Below are positions 20,424 to 30,018 of a stretch of DNA of 64,000 nt, in pieces (the stretch's first letter is position 1; each line of letters opens with the position of its first letter). The position numbers were made by a program, and so were the translations under genes. Source of the DNA: Actinomycetospora callitridis. GTDB taxonomy: Bacteria; Actinomycetota; Actinomycetes; Mycobacteriales; Pseudonocardiaceae. The stretch spans positions 434,001 through 498,000 of the forward strand of contig NZ_JAQZAK010000001.1 of NCBI RefSeq assembly GCF_028737265.1. Direction: 5' to 3'. A model generated the notes under the pieces. The model worked only from the letters and a program-made list of their open reading frames with translations, made no database searches and was not told the DNA's origin.

Positions 20424-20894
20424 CTAGGGCTCCGAGCCGGGCCCTGGGCCGACGGAGCGGCAGGGGCGCTCGCGCAGGGCGCGCACGTAGTCGTCGGGGG
20501 CTCCGGCGCCCTCGGCGGCGTCGGAGAGCACCCCGATGTAGCGGGCCGACGGCAGGCCGCCCTCGTAGGCGTCGAGGACGTAGACCCAGGCGAGCTGCGG
20601 CCCGTCCATCGTCTGGATGCGCAGCCGGAGCTTCTTGTGCATCCCCAGCTCGCCCCCCTCCCAGCGGTCGAGCTGGTCGACGTCGAGCGGGCTGACGTCG
20701 TAGAGCACGACGAACACGCGGGAGTCGGGCTCCTCGACGACGGTGGAGAGGGCGCCCTCCCAACCGAGGTCCTCCCCGCCGAAGGTCAGGCGCCACCCCT
20801 CGAGCCACCCCGTCCCCGACATCGGGGAATGGGGCGCCCGTTGCATCATCTGCTCGGGGTCCATGTTGGATCCGTACGCGGCGTAGAGCGGCAC
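20424..20894 (-). CDS. Gamma-glutamylcyclotransferase-like protein
   Basis: 156 aa. Begins PLYAAYGSNMDPEQM: the YGSN motif is the substrate-binding signature of the GGCT/AIG2 fold. FVVLYDVSPLDVDQLDRWEG is the conserved cyclotransferase segment leading to the catalytic Glu region. Family members form 5-oxoproline from gamma-glutamyl amines, but the bacterial substrate is unknown. Rv3304 occupies the same position divergent from lpdA. GTG 20894. Confidence 0.8.
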   Translation of the reverse strand: MPLYAAYGSNMDPEQMMQRAPHSPMSGTGWLEGWRLTFGGEDLGWEGALSTVVEEPDSRVFVVLYDVSPLDVDQLDRWEGGELGMHKKLRLRIQTMDGPQLAWVYVLDAYEGGLPSARYIGVLSDAAEGAGAPDDYVRALRERPCRSVGPGPGSEP

Positions 20895-21028
20895 GGCGGA
20901 CAGGGTAGTCAGCCAGGGTGGGCTCCGGCCGCGACCCGGTCCGTCGAGTTCCGGAACACGGTCGGTGCGTACCGGTCGTCGGGGCGGGGGACACTGGGAG
21001 TCACCACAGGTTGCAGGAGGAGCACCGC

Positions 21029-22426
21029 ATGACCCGCATCGTCATCCTCGGTGGAGGGCCGGCCGGGTACGAAGCGGCCCTCGTCGCCGCCCAGCACGAG
21101 GCCGACGTCACCGTCGTCGAGGAGGACAGCCTCGGCGGCAACTGCGTGGCGTACGACTGCGTGCCCTCCAAGACCTTCATCGCCTCGGCGGGGGTCCGCG
21201 CCGGGTTCCGCGCGACGGCCGAGATGGGCGTCGACGTCGACGACCCGCGCGTCGACCTGCCGCGCGTCAACGCCCGTGTGCACGGGCTCGCCCTCGCCCA
21301 GTCCGCCGACGTGCGCACGAAGCTGCAGGCCGAGGGCGTGCGCGTCGTGCAGGGCCGCGCGTGGTTCGAGGAGAGCGACCGCAGCAGCGCCACCCACGAC
21401 GTCTGTATCGCGTACCCCGACGGCTCCACCGAGACGGTCACCGCGGACGTCGCCCTCGTCGCCACCGGGGCGTCCCCGCGCGTGCTGCCCGACGCGCAGC
21501 CGGACGGGAAGCGGATCCTGACCTGGCGCCAGATCTACGACCTCGAGGCGCTGCCCGAGCACCTCATCGTGGTCGGCTCCGGGGTCACCGGCGCCGAGTT
21601 CGTCTCCGCCTACGCCGAGCTGGGCGTGCCCGTCACGCTGATCTCCAGCCGCGACCGCGTCCTGCCGCACGAGGACCCCGACGCCGCGACGACGCTCGAG
21701 GAGGTGTTCACCGAGCGCGGCGTGACGATCGAGCCGCGCTCGCGGGCCGACAAGGTCGTCGCCACCGCCGACGGGGTGCGGGTGACGCTGTCCGACGGGC
21801 GGGACGTCGAGGGGTCGCACGCGCTGATGACCGTCGGCTCGGTGCCGAACACCGCCGACATCGGCGCCGCCAACATCGGCCTGGAGCTGCGCGAGAGCGG
21901 TCACATCGACGTCGACCGCGTCTCCCGCACCGCGATCCCCGGCGTCTACGCCGCCGGCGACTGCACCGGCCTGCTGCCGCTCGCGTCGGTGGCCGCGATG
22001 CAGGGCCGGATCGCCATGTGGCACGCGTTGGGCGAGGGCGTCGCCCCGCTGCGTCTCAAGACCGTCGCCTCGGCGGTGTTCACCCGCCCCGAGGTCGCCA
22101 CCGTCGGCATCAGCCACGCCCAGGTGGAGAGCGGGGAGTTCCACGCCCGCGAGGTCATCATGCCGCTGGGCACGAACCCGAGGGCGAAGATGTCCGGCCT
22201 GCGCGAGGGCTTCGTCAAGGTGTTCTGCCGGCCGGCGACGGGCGTCGTCATCGGCGGGGTGATCGTGGCGCCGGTGGCCAGCGAGCTGATCCTCCCGCTG
22301 GCCATGGCCGTGCAGAACAACCTGACGGTGAACGACCTCGCCCACACGTTCTCGATCTACCCGTCGCTCTCGGGCTCGGTCACCGAGGCGGGCCGTCGCC
22401 TGATGCAGCACGACGACTTGGACTAG
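21029..22426 (+). CDS. lpdA: LpdA, flavoprotein NAD(P)H quinone reductase
   Basis: 465 aa pyridine-nucleotide-disulfide oxidoreductase. FAD motif ILGGGPAGYEAAL, NAD(P) motif VVGSGVTGAEF, second FAD motif GVYAAGDCTG. C39 and C44 (GGNCVAYDC) keep a CxxxxC pair, but the C-terminal active site reads YPSLSGS where lipoamide dehydrogenases have HPTxSE. So it cannot be a standard dihydrolipoamide dehydrogenase; Rv3303c (LpdA) shares this tail and reduces quinones. Next to glpD/glpK as in M. tuberculosis. GCAGGAGG precedes ATG 21029. Confidence 0.92.
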   Translation: MTRIVILGGGPAGYEAALVAAQHEADVTVVEEDSLGGNCVAYDCVPSKTFIASAGVRAGFRATAEMGVDVDDPRVDLPRVNARVHGLALAQSADVRTKLQAEGVRVVQGRAWFEESDRSSATHDVCIAYPDGSTETVTADVALVATGASPRVLPDAQPDGKRILTWRQIYDLEALPEHLIVVGSGVTGAEFVSAYAELGVPVTLISSRDRVLPHEDPDAATTLEEVFTERGVTIEPRSRADKVVATADGVRVTLSDGRDVEGSHALMTVGSVPNTADIGAANIGLELRESGHIDVDRVSRTAIPGVYAAGDCTGLLPLASVAAMQGRIAMWHALGEGVAPLRLKTVASAVFTRPEVATVGISHAQVESGEFHAREVIMPLGTNPRAKMSGLREGFVKVFCRPATGVVIGGVIVAPVASELILPLAMAVQNNLTVNDLAHTFSIYPSLSGSVTEAGRRLMQHDDLD

Positions 22427-22436
22427 TTCCTGCTGG

Positions 22437-25208
22437 TCAGCGGCTCTGCACCCGATCGCGCAGCGCGCGCCGGCCGCGGAGGCCGAGCTTCCCGTAGACG
22501 TTGCGCAGGTGGTACTCGACGGTCTTGGTCGAGACGAACAGCTCGGCGGCGATCTCGGGGTTCGTCCACCCGCGCCCGACGAGCGTCGTGACCTCCCGCT
22601 CGCGGTCGGTGAGGTCGTCGGCCCAGCGCCCGCGGGCCGGAGTGGCCCCGACGGCCGGGTCGGCGGGATCCGCCGCGTCCGCGAGGTCCGCCAGGCAGCG
22701 CTCCAGGAACGGGCGGGCGCCGAGGCGGCTGAAGGCGTCCGCCGCGGCGTCGAGGGCGGTCCGGCCCGCGGACCGGTGGCCGGCGAGCACGAGCGTCGTC
22801 CCGTACGCGTGGCGCAGCCGCGTCCGGTACCAGCCGGGTTCGCCGCCCTCGGCCGGCAGCGCGAGGCCGGCCTCGAAGGCCCGGCGCGCTCCGGCGAGGT
22901 CGCCGAGGGCCGCCGCGAGCCGACCGGCGAGCCAGGCCCGCGCGACCGGCAGGCAGCTGCCCGCCGACGGCACCCGGTCGAGCGCGGCGAGGGCCCGCGC
23001 CGCGCTGTCCAGCCGTCCGGTGTCGAGGTGGCTGTCGACCAGCGCCGGGAGCCACCACCCCGAGTACAGCTGGACGCGGTCGGGCTCGACCTCGTCGGGC
23101 GTCAGCGCGCTCAGCGTGCTCGCGACGTCCCCGGCGCGGCCCTCGGCCTGCGCGATGGCGGCGTCGGCCAGCGTGAGGTGGATCCGGGGCCCGAGGAAGT
23201 CGGCGGCCTCGGCCAGCATCCGGGCGCGCGCCAGGTCGGCGCGCGCGGCGTCGTACTCGCCACGCCCGGCGTGCAGGATCGACGAGAGCGACCAGAGCGT
23301 GGCGTGGTCGACGCTGCGTCCGTGGCGCGTGACGGCCTCGACGGCGACCTCGAGCTCGCGGCGGGCGGCGTCCCACTCGCCGAGCAGGTAGTCGCACCAG
23401 ATGAGGTGGACCTGGGCGGACACCCCGAGCAGGTGGGCGAGCGGGGTGCCCCGGCGCCGGGCGACGACGGTCAGGTCGGCGCACGCCGGGGCGAGCCGGC
23501 CGAGGAGCCCGTTGAGGGTGCCGCGCTGGGTGAGGGCGGCGAGCTCGTAGGGGGTGGCGCGCGCCGGCGACGCCGGCAGGAAGGCGAGGTGCTCGAGGCC
23601 GCGCACGGGGCCGTCGGTGAGGGCCGTGCCGGCGGCGAGGAAGGCGCGGGCGAGGGGCACCAGCCGGTGCTGCGCGGGGATCTGGCGGCGGGCGTCGTCG
23701 GCCGCGCGCACGGCCGCCTCCCCGTCGCCGAGCTGGCAGTGGACGTAGGCCAGCTCGAGGTCGAGGCGCGCGACGGACTCGCCCGGCACCGCCCCGTCGA
23801 CCATCCCGGCCCGCGCCGCGACCAACAGGTCACGCGAGGCGGTGACCTCGTCGCGGGCGAAGGCCAGCAGCCCGAGCAGCTCCGAGCGCGCCGGACCGTC
23901 GGGGAGCGCCTGGATCTCGGCGGTGTGCGTCAGGGCGTGGCCCTCCCGCGCCGCGTGCACCAGCAGGCGGACGCCCTCGGTGAGGCGAGCGGCCCGGGCG
24001 CCCTCGTCGGCGCTGCGCGCGGCGGCCCACAGGAGGTACTCCGCCGCCGCGACCAGGGCGCCCTGCTCGAACTCGCCGGTCGCCGCCTTCTCCAGGGCGT
24101 CGGCGAGATCGGCGTCGGGACCGTCGGTGCTCCCCACGAGGTGGCGCCAGTGCGCGGTGCCGCCGGTGAGGTCGGCGGCGTGCCGGTGCAGGGCGCGGCG
24201 CCGGGCGGCCGGGAGGCTCCCGTACACGGCGTCGCGGACGAGGGCGGACCGGTAGGAGAGGATCTCGTCGGTCTCGTCGACCTGCGCCTCGAGGAGCCCC
24301 TCCCGCACCGCCGGGGCGCAGTCCTCGGACACCGTGTCGTGGCCGGTCAGGGTGCGCAGGACGTGCACCGACGCCGGCTCGCCCAGGACGGCCAGGGCCT
24401 CGAGCGCCTCCCGGGCCCTCGGCGGGGCGCCGGCCAGCCGCCGCCGCAGGCCCGCGGCGAGCGATCCGGGTGGGCGCGGGCGCCCGAGCCGGTAGCGGCC
24501 CGCGAGGTCCCCGTCCGTGGAGTGCCTGTCGGCGAGCACCGCGCGCAGGTACATCGGGTTGCCGTCGGTCTCCTCGCGCAGGCGCGCGACCGTCCACGGC
24601 GTCACGTGGGGGTCGATCTCCCGGGCCAGCTCGGCGACCTCGGCGTCGGTGAGCCCGCGGAGGGTCAGCCGCACGGTGTCCTCGGGCCACGCGTCGCCGG
24701 GCGGGGGCTCGAGCCAGTCGTCGGGCCGGTCGTGACCGGCGAGCACGGTCATCACGCGCAGCGGGGCCAGGCGGTGCAGCAGGCGCCGCAGCGTCGCCAG
24801 CGACTCGGGGTCCGCGCGGTGCAGGTCGTCCGCGACGAGCAGCACGGGTCGGCGGTCGGCCAGGTCCTCGAGGGCCGCGAGCAGCGCCGCCGCCCCCGGG
24901 CGCGACGGACCCGTCGGGACGTCGTCGGGCCGGGCGCCGGCCGCGCGGGCGGCCGCGAGGCAGCCCTCGAGCAGCGCGCCGGGACGGCTCACCTCGACGT
25001 CGGGGGCCACCGCCCGCACCACGGTCATCCCGTCGGGACCGGCCGGGCCGTCGGGACCCTCGACGTGCCGGCGCAGCCGGTCGACGAGCTCGGACTTGCC
25101 GATCCCGGCCGGCCCGGTGATCAGGACCGGGGGCGGGGTGGCGGTGCGGACCCGCCGCGCCACGTCGAGCAGACGGCCGAGCTCGACGCCGCGACCGACA
25201 CCCTCCAC
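22437..25208 (-). CDS. Large ATP-binding LuxR-family regulator (LAL)
   Basis: 923 aa. N-terminal AAA/STAND ATPase: Walker A GPAGIGKS (about 32-39), Walker B-like PVLLVADDLHRAD. A long alpha-helical, TPR-like middle (about 400-840) follows. The C-terminal LuxR helix-turn-helix is LTDREREVTTLVGRG... ending in KTVEYHLRNVYGKLG. LAL proteins sense a ligand through the middle region and activate catabolic or secondary-metabolism operons. GTG 25208 has GGGGAGG upstream; TAGTCG (25238-25233) is a possible -10. It faces lpdA tail to tail, 10 bp apart; targets are unknown. Confidence 0.9.
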   Translation of the reverse strand: MEGVGRGVELGRLLDVARRVRTATPPPVLITGPAGIGKSELVDRLRRHVEGPDGPAGPDGMTVVRAVAPDVEVSRPGALLEGCLAAARAAGARPDDVPTGPSRPGAAALLAALEDLADRRPVLLVADDLHRADPESLATLRRLLHRLAPLRVMTVLAGHDRPDDWLEPPPGDAWPEDTVRLTLRGLTDAEVAELAREIDPHVTPWTVARLREETDGNPMYLRAVLADRHSTDGDLAGRYRLGRPRPPGSLAAGLRRRLAGAPPRAREALEALAVLGEPASVHVLRTLTGHDTVSEDCAPAVREGLLEAQVDETDEILSYRSALVRDAVYGSLPAARRRALHRHAADLTGGTAHWRHLVGSTDGPDADLADALEKAATGEFEQGALVAAAEYLLWAAARSADEGARAARLTEGVRLLVHAAREGHALTHTAEIQALPDGPARSELLGLLAFARDEVTASRDLLVAARAGMVDGAVPGESVARLDLELAYVHCQLGDGEAAVRAADDARRQIPAQHRLVPLARAFLAAGTALTDGPVRGLEHLAFLPASPARATPYELAALTQRGTLNGLLGRLAPACADLTVVARRRGTPLAHLLGVSAQVHLIWCDYLLGEWDAARRELEVAVEAVTRHGRSVDHATLWSLSSILHAGRGEYDAARADLARARMLAEAADFLGPRIHLTLADAAIAQAEGRAGDVASTLSALTPDEVEPDRVQLYSGWWLPALVDSHLDTGRLDSAARALAALDRVPSAGSCLPVARAWLAGRLAAALGDLAGARRAFEAGLALPAEGGEPGWYRTRLRHAYGTTLVLAGHRSAGRTALDAAADAFSRLGARPFLERCLADLADAADPADPAVGATPARGRWADDLTDREREVTTLVGRGWTNPEIAAELFVSTKTVEYHLRNVYGKLGLRGRRALRDRVQSR

Positions 25209-25318
25209 GCGTCCTCCCCCCGGAGCGACGGACGACTAGGGATTCTGCCTGGGGCGAGGGCCTCCGTGGCCGACGACAGTGGACGGTGTCGCCCGAGCGG
25301 CCGTCGACGACAGCTCGT

Positions 25319-25343
25319 CCCGCCCGTCCCCCCCATGGGCGGG
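25319..25343. terminator. Hairpin in the glpK-LAL intergenic region
   Basis: CCCGCCC (25319-25325) and GGGCGGG (25337-25343) pair around an 11-nt loop, about 95 bp past the glpK stop. Further GC-rich inverted sequence (GGCGCC/GGTGCC types) fills the remaining 230 bp. Confidence 0.4.
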
Positions 25344-25438
25344 GCGCGGAGGTCGGACCGGCACCGACCCGGGCGCCGGCGCGGCGTGCCCGTGTCGGCG
25401 CCCTCGTGCCGGGACCGGCCGCTCGGGCGACCTGCCGG

Positions 25439-26941
25439 TCACACCCAGTCGAAGGTGCGGGTGACCGCCTTCTTCCACTGCGCGTAGGTCTCGTCGCGCA
25501 GGGCCGGGTCCATCTGCGGGTTCCAGACCTTGTCCTGGGCCCAGTTGTCGCGGATGTCCTGCTCGGAGTCCCAGAACCCGACGGCGAGCCCGGCCGCGTA
25601 GGCGGCACCAAGGGCCGTGGTCTCGGCGACCTGGGGCCGGATGACCTCGACGCCGAGCAGGTCGGCCTGGAACTGCATGAGGACCTCGTTGCCGACCATG
25701 CCGCCGTCGACCTTGAGCGTCGTCAGGGGCACGCCGGAGTCGGCGTTCATGGCGTCGATGACCTCGCGGGTCTGGAACGCCGTCGCCTCGAGCACCGCGC
25801 GGGCGAGGTGGCCCTTGTTGACGTAGCGGGTGAGCCCGACGATCGCGCCGCGGGCGTCGGCGCGCCAGTACGGCGCGAACAGGCCCGAGAACGCCGGCAC
25901 GAAGTAGGCCCCGCCGTTGTCGTCGACGCTCTTGGCGAGCTCCTCGATCTCCGGCGCCGACGAGATGATCCCGAGGTTGTCGCGCATCCACTGCACCAGC
26001 GAGCCGGTGACGGCGATCGAACCCTCGAGCGCGTAGACCTGCGGGGCGTCGCCGATCTTGTAGCAGACGGTGGTCAGCAGGCCGTTCTTCGACTCGACCT
26101 TCTCGGTGCCGGTGTTGAGCAGCACGAAGTTGCCGGTGCCGTAGGTGTTCTTGGCCTCGCCGACGGCCAGGCAGGCCTGCCCGAACGTCGCCGCCTGCTG
26201 GTCGCCGAGGATGCCGGCGACCGGGACGTCGCGGAACGTGCCGCGGGCCCGGATCGGGGCGTAGTTCTCCGAGGAGGACCGGATCTCGGGGAGCATCGCC
26301 ATCGGCACCCCGATCTCCTCGCAGAGCTGCGGGTCCCACTCCAGGGTGTCGATGTTCATCAGCAGCGTGCGCGACGCGTTGGTCGGGTCGGTGACGTGCA
26401 ACCCGCCCTCGGTGCCGCCGGTGGCGTTCCACAGCACCCAGGTGTCCATCGTCCCGAACGCGAGCTCGCCGCGCTCGGCCCGCTCGCGGGCGCCGTCGAC
26501 GTTGTCGAGGATCCACCGCGCCTTCGGACCCGCGAAGTAGGTGGCCAGGGGCAGACCCGTCTTCGCGCGGTAGCGCTCGGCGCCGCCGCCGAGGGCGCCG
26601 AGCTCCTCGCAGATGGCCTGTGTGCGCGTGTCCTGCCAGACGATGGCGTTGTGGATGGGCTCGCCGGTCGACTTGTCCCAGATGACCGTGGTCTCGCGCT
26701 GGTTGGTGATGCCGACCGCGGCGATCGAGGTCGCGTCGAGGTCGGCGCGGGCGAGGGCCCCACCGCAGACCTGGCGGGTGTTGGTCCAGATCTCCGAGGC
26801 GTCGTGCTCCACCCACCCCGCCTTGGGGAAGATCTGCTGGTGCTCGAGCTGATCGACCGCGACGACCTGACCCGAGTGATCGAAGATCATGCATCGGGTC
26901 GACGTCGTGCCCTGGTCGATCGCGGCGACGTACTGGGTCAT
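25439..26941 (-). CDS. glpK: Glycerol kinase
   Basis: 500 aa, full length. ATP-dependent phosphorylation of glycerol to glycerol-3-phosphate. The FGGY kinase start [19 protein letters not shown], the [11 protein letters not shown] motif and the second signature [18 protein letters not shown] are present. Transcribed after glpF with a 70-bp gap; ATG 26941 has GGGAG upstream. Works with the GlpF channel and the divergent GlpD dehydrogenase to take glycerol to dihydroxyacetone phosphate. Confidence 0.97.
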   Translation of the reverse strand: MTQYVAAIDQGTTSTRCMIFDHSGQVVAVDQLEHQQIFPKAGWVEHDASEIWTNTRQVCGGALARADLDATSIAAVGITNQRETTVIWDKSTGEPIHNAIVWQDTRTQAICEELGALGGGAERYRAKTGLPLATYFAGPKARWILDNVDGARERAERGELAFGTMDTWVLWNATGGTEGGLHVTDPTNASRTLLMNIDTLEWDPQLCEEIGVPMAMLPEIRSSSENYAPIRARGTFRDVPVAGILGDQQAATFGQACLAVGEAKNTYGTGNFVLLNTGTEKVESKNGLLTTVCYKIGDAPQVYALEGSIAVTGSLVQWMRDNLGIISSAPEIEELAKSVDDNGGAYFVPAFSGLFAPYWRADARGAIVGLTRYVNKGHLARAVLEATAFQTREVIDAMNADSGVPLTTLKVDGGMVGNEVLMQFQADLLGVEVIRPQVAETTALGAAYAAGLAVGFWDSEQDIRDNWAQDKVWNPQMDPALRDETYAQWKKAVTRTFDWV

Positions 26942-27011
26942 GCGAGAGCTCCCTGGCGAGTCGGGACGGACGGAAGGCAGGGGCCGCCGCGGGTCCGGGG
27001 GCGGCCGGGGA

Positions 27012-27734
27012 TCAGGTCGCGGAGACCGGGGCGACGATCGCGACGAGCGCGGCCAGCACGGCGCCGATCAGCGGGCCGATCACCGGGACCCACGAGTAGC
27101 CCCAGTCGGGGCGCCCCTTGCCGCGGATCGGCAGCACGGCGTAGGCGATGCGCGGCCCGAGGTCACGGGCCGGGTTGATGGCGTAGCCGGTCGGCCCACC
27201 GAGCGCCTGGCCGATACCCATGACGACCGCGGCGGCGGCGCCGTAGATCGCCGGGCTGGAGCCGTAGGGGTTGACGAGCAGGAAGAGGACCAGCGCGAAC
27301 GTCGCGATGATCTCGGTGACCATGTTCCACACCGGCTTCTTGATCGGCGGGTTGGTCGAGAAGATGTTCAGCGTGCCCGAGTTGTCCTCGTTCGCGTCGA
27401 ACTGCAGCTTGTAGACCAGCCAGGCGAGCGTCGCGCCGACGAAGGCACCCAGGAACTGGCCGATGAGGTACCAGGGCACCTGTGCCCACGGCGTGCCGCC
27501 GTTGATGGCGCTCGCGAGGGTGACGGCGGGGTTGATCGCGCCGCCGGACGCGTCGGCGATGCTGGCGCCGGCGAAGACGCCGAAGCCCCAGCCGAAGGTG
27601 ATGAGCACCCAGGATGCCGTGTCCCCGTCGGCATTGGTGCGGGTGAGGAGGACGTTCGCCACCACGCCGCACCCGAAGAGGAGCAGCACCATGGTGCCGA
27701 GGAACTCCGAGAGAATGATGCTTCCAGCGCCCAC
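27012..27734 (-). CDS. glpF: Glycerol facilitator / aquaglyceroporin
   Basis: 240 aa MIP-family channel with six hydrophobic helices. The two pore motifs are [10 protein letters not shown] and [10 protein letters not shown]; the Asp after the second NPA is typical of glyceroporins. GTG 27734 is preceded by AGGAG. First gene of the glpF-glpK unit; its promoter is readable at 27825-27853. Confidence 0.95.
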   Translation of the reverse strand: MGAGSIILSEFLGTMVLLLFGCGVVANVLLTRTNADGDTASWVLITFGWGFGVFAGASIADASGGAINPAVTLASAINGGTPWAQVPWYLIGQFLGAFVGATLAWLVYKLQFDANEDNSGTLNIFSTNPPIKKPVWNMVTEIIATFALVLFLLVNPYGSSPAIYGAAAAVVMGIGQALGGPTGYAINPARDLGPRIAYAVLPIRGKGRPDWGYSWVPVIGPLIGAVLAALVAIVAPVSAT

Positions 27735-27824
27735 GACGGCTCCTGTCGGACGGCGACCCGTTACCCCTGATGCCGCGTCCGAAACCCGACCCAGTGGGAG
27801 TCGAGGCCGGACGTGATCGTCAGG

Positions 27825-27853
27825 ACGCTAGTGGCGTGTTCCACACGTGTAAA
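27825..27853 (-). promoter_or_regulatory. glpF promoter with overlapping operator
   Basis: Minus strand: -35 TTTACA (27853-27848), 17-bp spacer, -10 TAGCGT (27830-27825). The spacer contains the operator-like CGTGTTCCAC inverse copy, positioned to block RNA polymerase. A GylR/IclR-type glycerol repressor is the likely user but is not encoded in this window. Confidence 0.6.
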
Positions 27854-27961
27854 CGCTTGCGGCCGATCTCAGGGTGGCGTGGTCCGACTCGGGGCACTCC
27901 ATGTGGGGGAAGGAGCAGGGAGCTGGCCCGGCTGCACGGTGCTGCAGTGGCGACGGCGCGT

Positions 27962-27975
27962 TAGCGTGGAACACG
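27962..27975 (+). promoter_or_regulatory. glpD-side -10 and second operator copy
   Basis: TAGCGT (27962-27967) is identical to the glpF -10 hexamer and overlaps GTGGAACACG (27966-27975), the exact reverse complement of the glpF operator 120 bp away. No clear -35 is visible. Confidence 0.5.
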
Positions 27976-28073
27976 AGAGCGTCCTCGGGGGCGCCGGCGC
28001 CCGCGGCTCGTCAGCGGCGCGCGGACGGGCCCTGTGCCACCTCGGAGACAGCATCGGCAGAGAGGGGTCGGAC

Positions 28074-29876
28074 GTGGACGCTGGACGAGGCACGCAGGAC
28101 GGCAGCGCGGCCGGCCCGGACGCCGGGACGGCCGCGCCGGCCGAGGAGCTGGACGCGGCGGCGGAGCCCGCCCGTCTGGGGCCGGGGGACCGGGCGCGGT
28201 CGTGGGACCGCCTCGCCTCCGAGCAGTTCGACGTCGTCGTGGTCGGCGGCGGTGTGGTAGGTACCGGGGCGGCGCTCGACGCCGCGACCCGCGGGCTGAA
28301 GGTCGCCCTCGTCGAGGCCCGTGACCTCGCCTCGGGCACGTCGAGCCGGTCGTCGAAGCTCTTCCACGGCGGGCTGCGCTACCTGGAGCAGCTGGACTTC
28401 GGGCTGGTGCGCGAGGCCCTGAGGGAGCGTGAGCTGAGCCTGACCCGCCTCGCCCCGCACCTGATCAAGCCGGTCAGCTTCCTGTACCCGCTGACCAAGC
28501 ACTGGGAGCGCCCGTACGTCACGGCCGGCGTCACGCTCTACGACACGATCGGCGGCAAGAGCTCGCTGCCGCACCAGAAGCAGCTGACCCGGTCCGGGGC
28601 GCTGCGGATGGCGCCGGCGCTCAAGCGCAGCGCGCTGGTGGGGGCGATCCGCTACTTCGACGCCCAGGCCGACGACGCCCGCCACACGATGATGGTGGGC
28701 CGCACGGCCGCCCAGTACGGCGCCGTCGTCCGCACCTCCACCCAGGTCGTCGAGTTCCTCCACGAGGTCGACCGGGTCGCCGGCGTCCGCGTGCGGGACG
28801 TCGAGACCGGGCGCGAGACCGACGTCCGCGCGTCGGTGGTGGTCAACTGCACCGGCGTGTGGACCGACCAGATGCAGCACGCCGCGGGCACCCGCGGCCG
28901 CTTCCGGGTCAAGGCCTCGAAGGGCGTGCACTTCCTCGTCGCCCGCGACAAGATCCCGTCGGACACGGGCATGATCCTGCGCACCGAGAAGTCGGTGCTG
29001 TTCGTCATCCCGTGGCGCAACCACTGGATCGTCGGCACCACCGACACCGACTGGAACCTCGACCTGGCCCACCCCGCGGCCACGCGCAAGGACCTCGACT
29101 ACCTGCTCGAGCACGTCAACTCCGTGCTGGTGACGCCCCTGTCGCACGACGACATCGAGGGCGTCTACGCGGGTCTGCGGCCGCTGCTGGCCGGGGAGAG
29201 CGAGGAGACCTCGAAGCTCTCCCGCGAGCACGCCGTCTCCCGGGTGATGCCCGGTCTCGTGGCGATCGCGGGCGGCAAGTACACGACCTACCGCGTGATG
29301 GCCGCCGACGCGATCGACGCCGCGGCCGAGGACATCCCCACCCGGGTCGCGCCCTCGGTCACCGATCGCGTGCCGCTCATCGGCGCGGACGGCTACTTCG
29401 CGCTGGTCAACCAGGCCGAGCAGCTCGGGAAGCAGCACGGGCTGCACCCGCACCGCGTGCGCCACCTGCTCGACCGCTACGGCTCGCTGCTGCACGGCCT
29501 GCTGGCCATGGGCGACGACGACCCGTCGCTGCTCGAGCCGGTGCCGGCCTCGTCGGACTACCTGCGCGTGGAGATCGCCTACGCGGTCGCCTACGAGGGC
29601 GCCATCCACCTCGACGACGTCCTCACCCGCCGCACCCGCATCTCGATCGAGTACGCCCACCGCGGCGTCGACTCGGCCGAGGCCGTCGGGGCGCAGATGG
29701 CGACCCTGCTGGGCTGGTCCGACGAGCAGCGCGACCTCGAGGTGCGTTCGTACATCGAGCGTGTGGAGGCCGAGCGCGACTCGCAGTCGGTCGACACCGA
29801 CGTCGAGGCCGACAAGCTGCGCGTCGCCGCACCGGACCCGCGGGCCCCGAGGCTCGCGGCGCTCGGCACCGGCTGA
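28074..29876 (+). CDS. glpD: Glycerol-3-phosphate dehydrogenase (FAD, respiratory)
   Basis: 600 aa. Oxidises glycerol-3-phosphate to dihydroxyacetone phosphate, passing electrons to quinone at the membrane face. FAD-binding VVVVGGGVVGTGAALDAATRG (split after GGGVVG), SGTSSRSSKLFHGGLRYLEQ and the C-terminal DAO_C domain are intact. About 45 N-terminal residues before the FAD motif are Ala/Gly/Glu-rich. GTG 28074 is chosen because GAGGGG precedes it. Equivalent to Rv3302c (glpD2), beside lpdA. Confidence 0.95.
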   Translation: MDAGRGTQDGSAAGPDAGTAAPAEELDAAAEPARLGPGDRARSWDRLASEQFDVVVVGGGVVGTGAALDAATRGLKVALVEARDLASGTSSRSSKLFHGGLRYLEQLDFGLVREALRERELSLTRLAPHLIKPVSFLYPLTKHWERPYVTAGVTLYDTIGGKSSLPHQKQLTRSGALRMAPALKRSALVGAIRYFDAQADDARHTMMVGRTAAQYGAVVRTSTQVVEFLHEVDRVAGVRVRDVETGRETDVRASVVVNCTGVWTDQMQHAAGTRGRFRVKASKGVHFLVARDKIPSDTGMILRTEKSVLFVIPWRNHWIVGTTDTDWNLDLAHPAATRKDLDYLLEHVNSVLVTPLSHDDIEGVYAGLRPLLAGESEETSKLSREHAVSRVMPGLVAIAGGKYTTYRVMAADAIDAAAEDIPTRVAPSVTDRVPLIGADGYFALVNQAEQLGKQHGLHPHRVRHLLDRYGSLLHGLLAMGDDDPSLLEPVPASSDYLRVEIAYAVAYEGAIHLDDVLTRRTRISIEYAHRGVDSAEAVGAQMATLLGWSDEQRDLEVRSYIERVEAERDSQSVDTDVEADKLRVAAPDPRAPRLAALGTG

Positions 29877-29898
29877 GAGCGCACCCTCCCGAGGGGGG

Positions 29899-29917
29899 AG
29901 CGAGGGTCACCCTCGCT
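29899..29917 (+). terminator. Terminator hairpin after glpD
   Basis: AGCGAGGGT and ACCCTCGCT pair perfectly around a single C (effective 3-nt loop), 22 bp after the glpD stop. Confidence 0.6.
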
Positions 29918-29973
29918 GCGTCCGGCGCAGTCGAGGACGCCCTCGCTCCGGACGGAGGGGCACGGACGCCGGA

Positions 29974-30005
29974 CGCCCGGCACTGGCTGCGGCCGGTGCC
30001 GGGCG
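29974..30005 (+). other. Hairpin in the leader of the DUF1772 gene
   Basis: CGCCCGGCAC and GTGCCGGGCG pair perfectly over 10 bp with a 12-nt loop and end 13 bp before the ATG. It could be a second terminator or a translation-controlling element. Confidence 0.4.
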
Positions 30006-30018
30006 CTGTGCTGTCGGT

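Larger units (their letters stand above)
27735..28073. other. Divergent glpFK/glpD regulatory intergenic region
   Basis: 339 bp without a convincing gene. Holds the glpF promoter, an operator-like CGTGTTCCAC (27835-27844), the 8-bp palindrome ACACGTGT (27843-27850) and the exact inverse copy GTGGAACACG (27966-27975) overlapping a TAGCGT -10-like element (27962-27967) on the glpD side. The glpD leader would then be about 100 nt. An open frame from 27813 reads through to glpD but begins far upstream of the conserved start. Confidence 0.6.

Noticed and set aside
22509..25487. 992-codon plus-strand open frame opposite the LAL regulator
   Set aside because: Arg/Gly/Glu-rich shadow of the high-GC antisense strand. 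The minus strand has Walker A and LuxR motifs, and the plus frame has none.
27813..28073. N-terminal extension of glpD into the intergenic region
   Set aside because: It would run through the operators and promoter; GAGGGG and the homologous start support GTG 28074.
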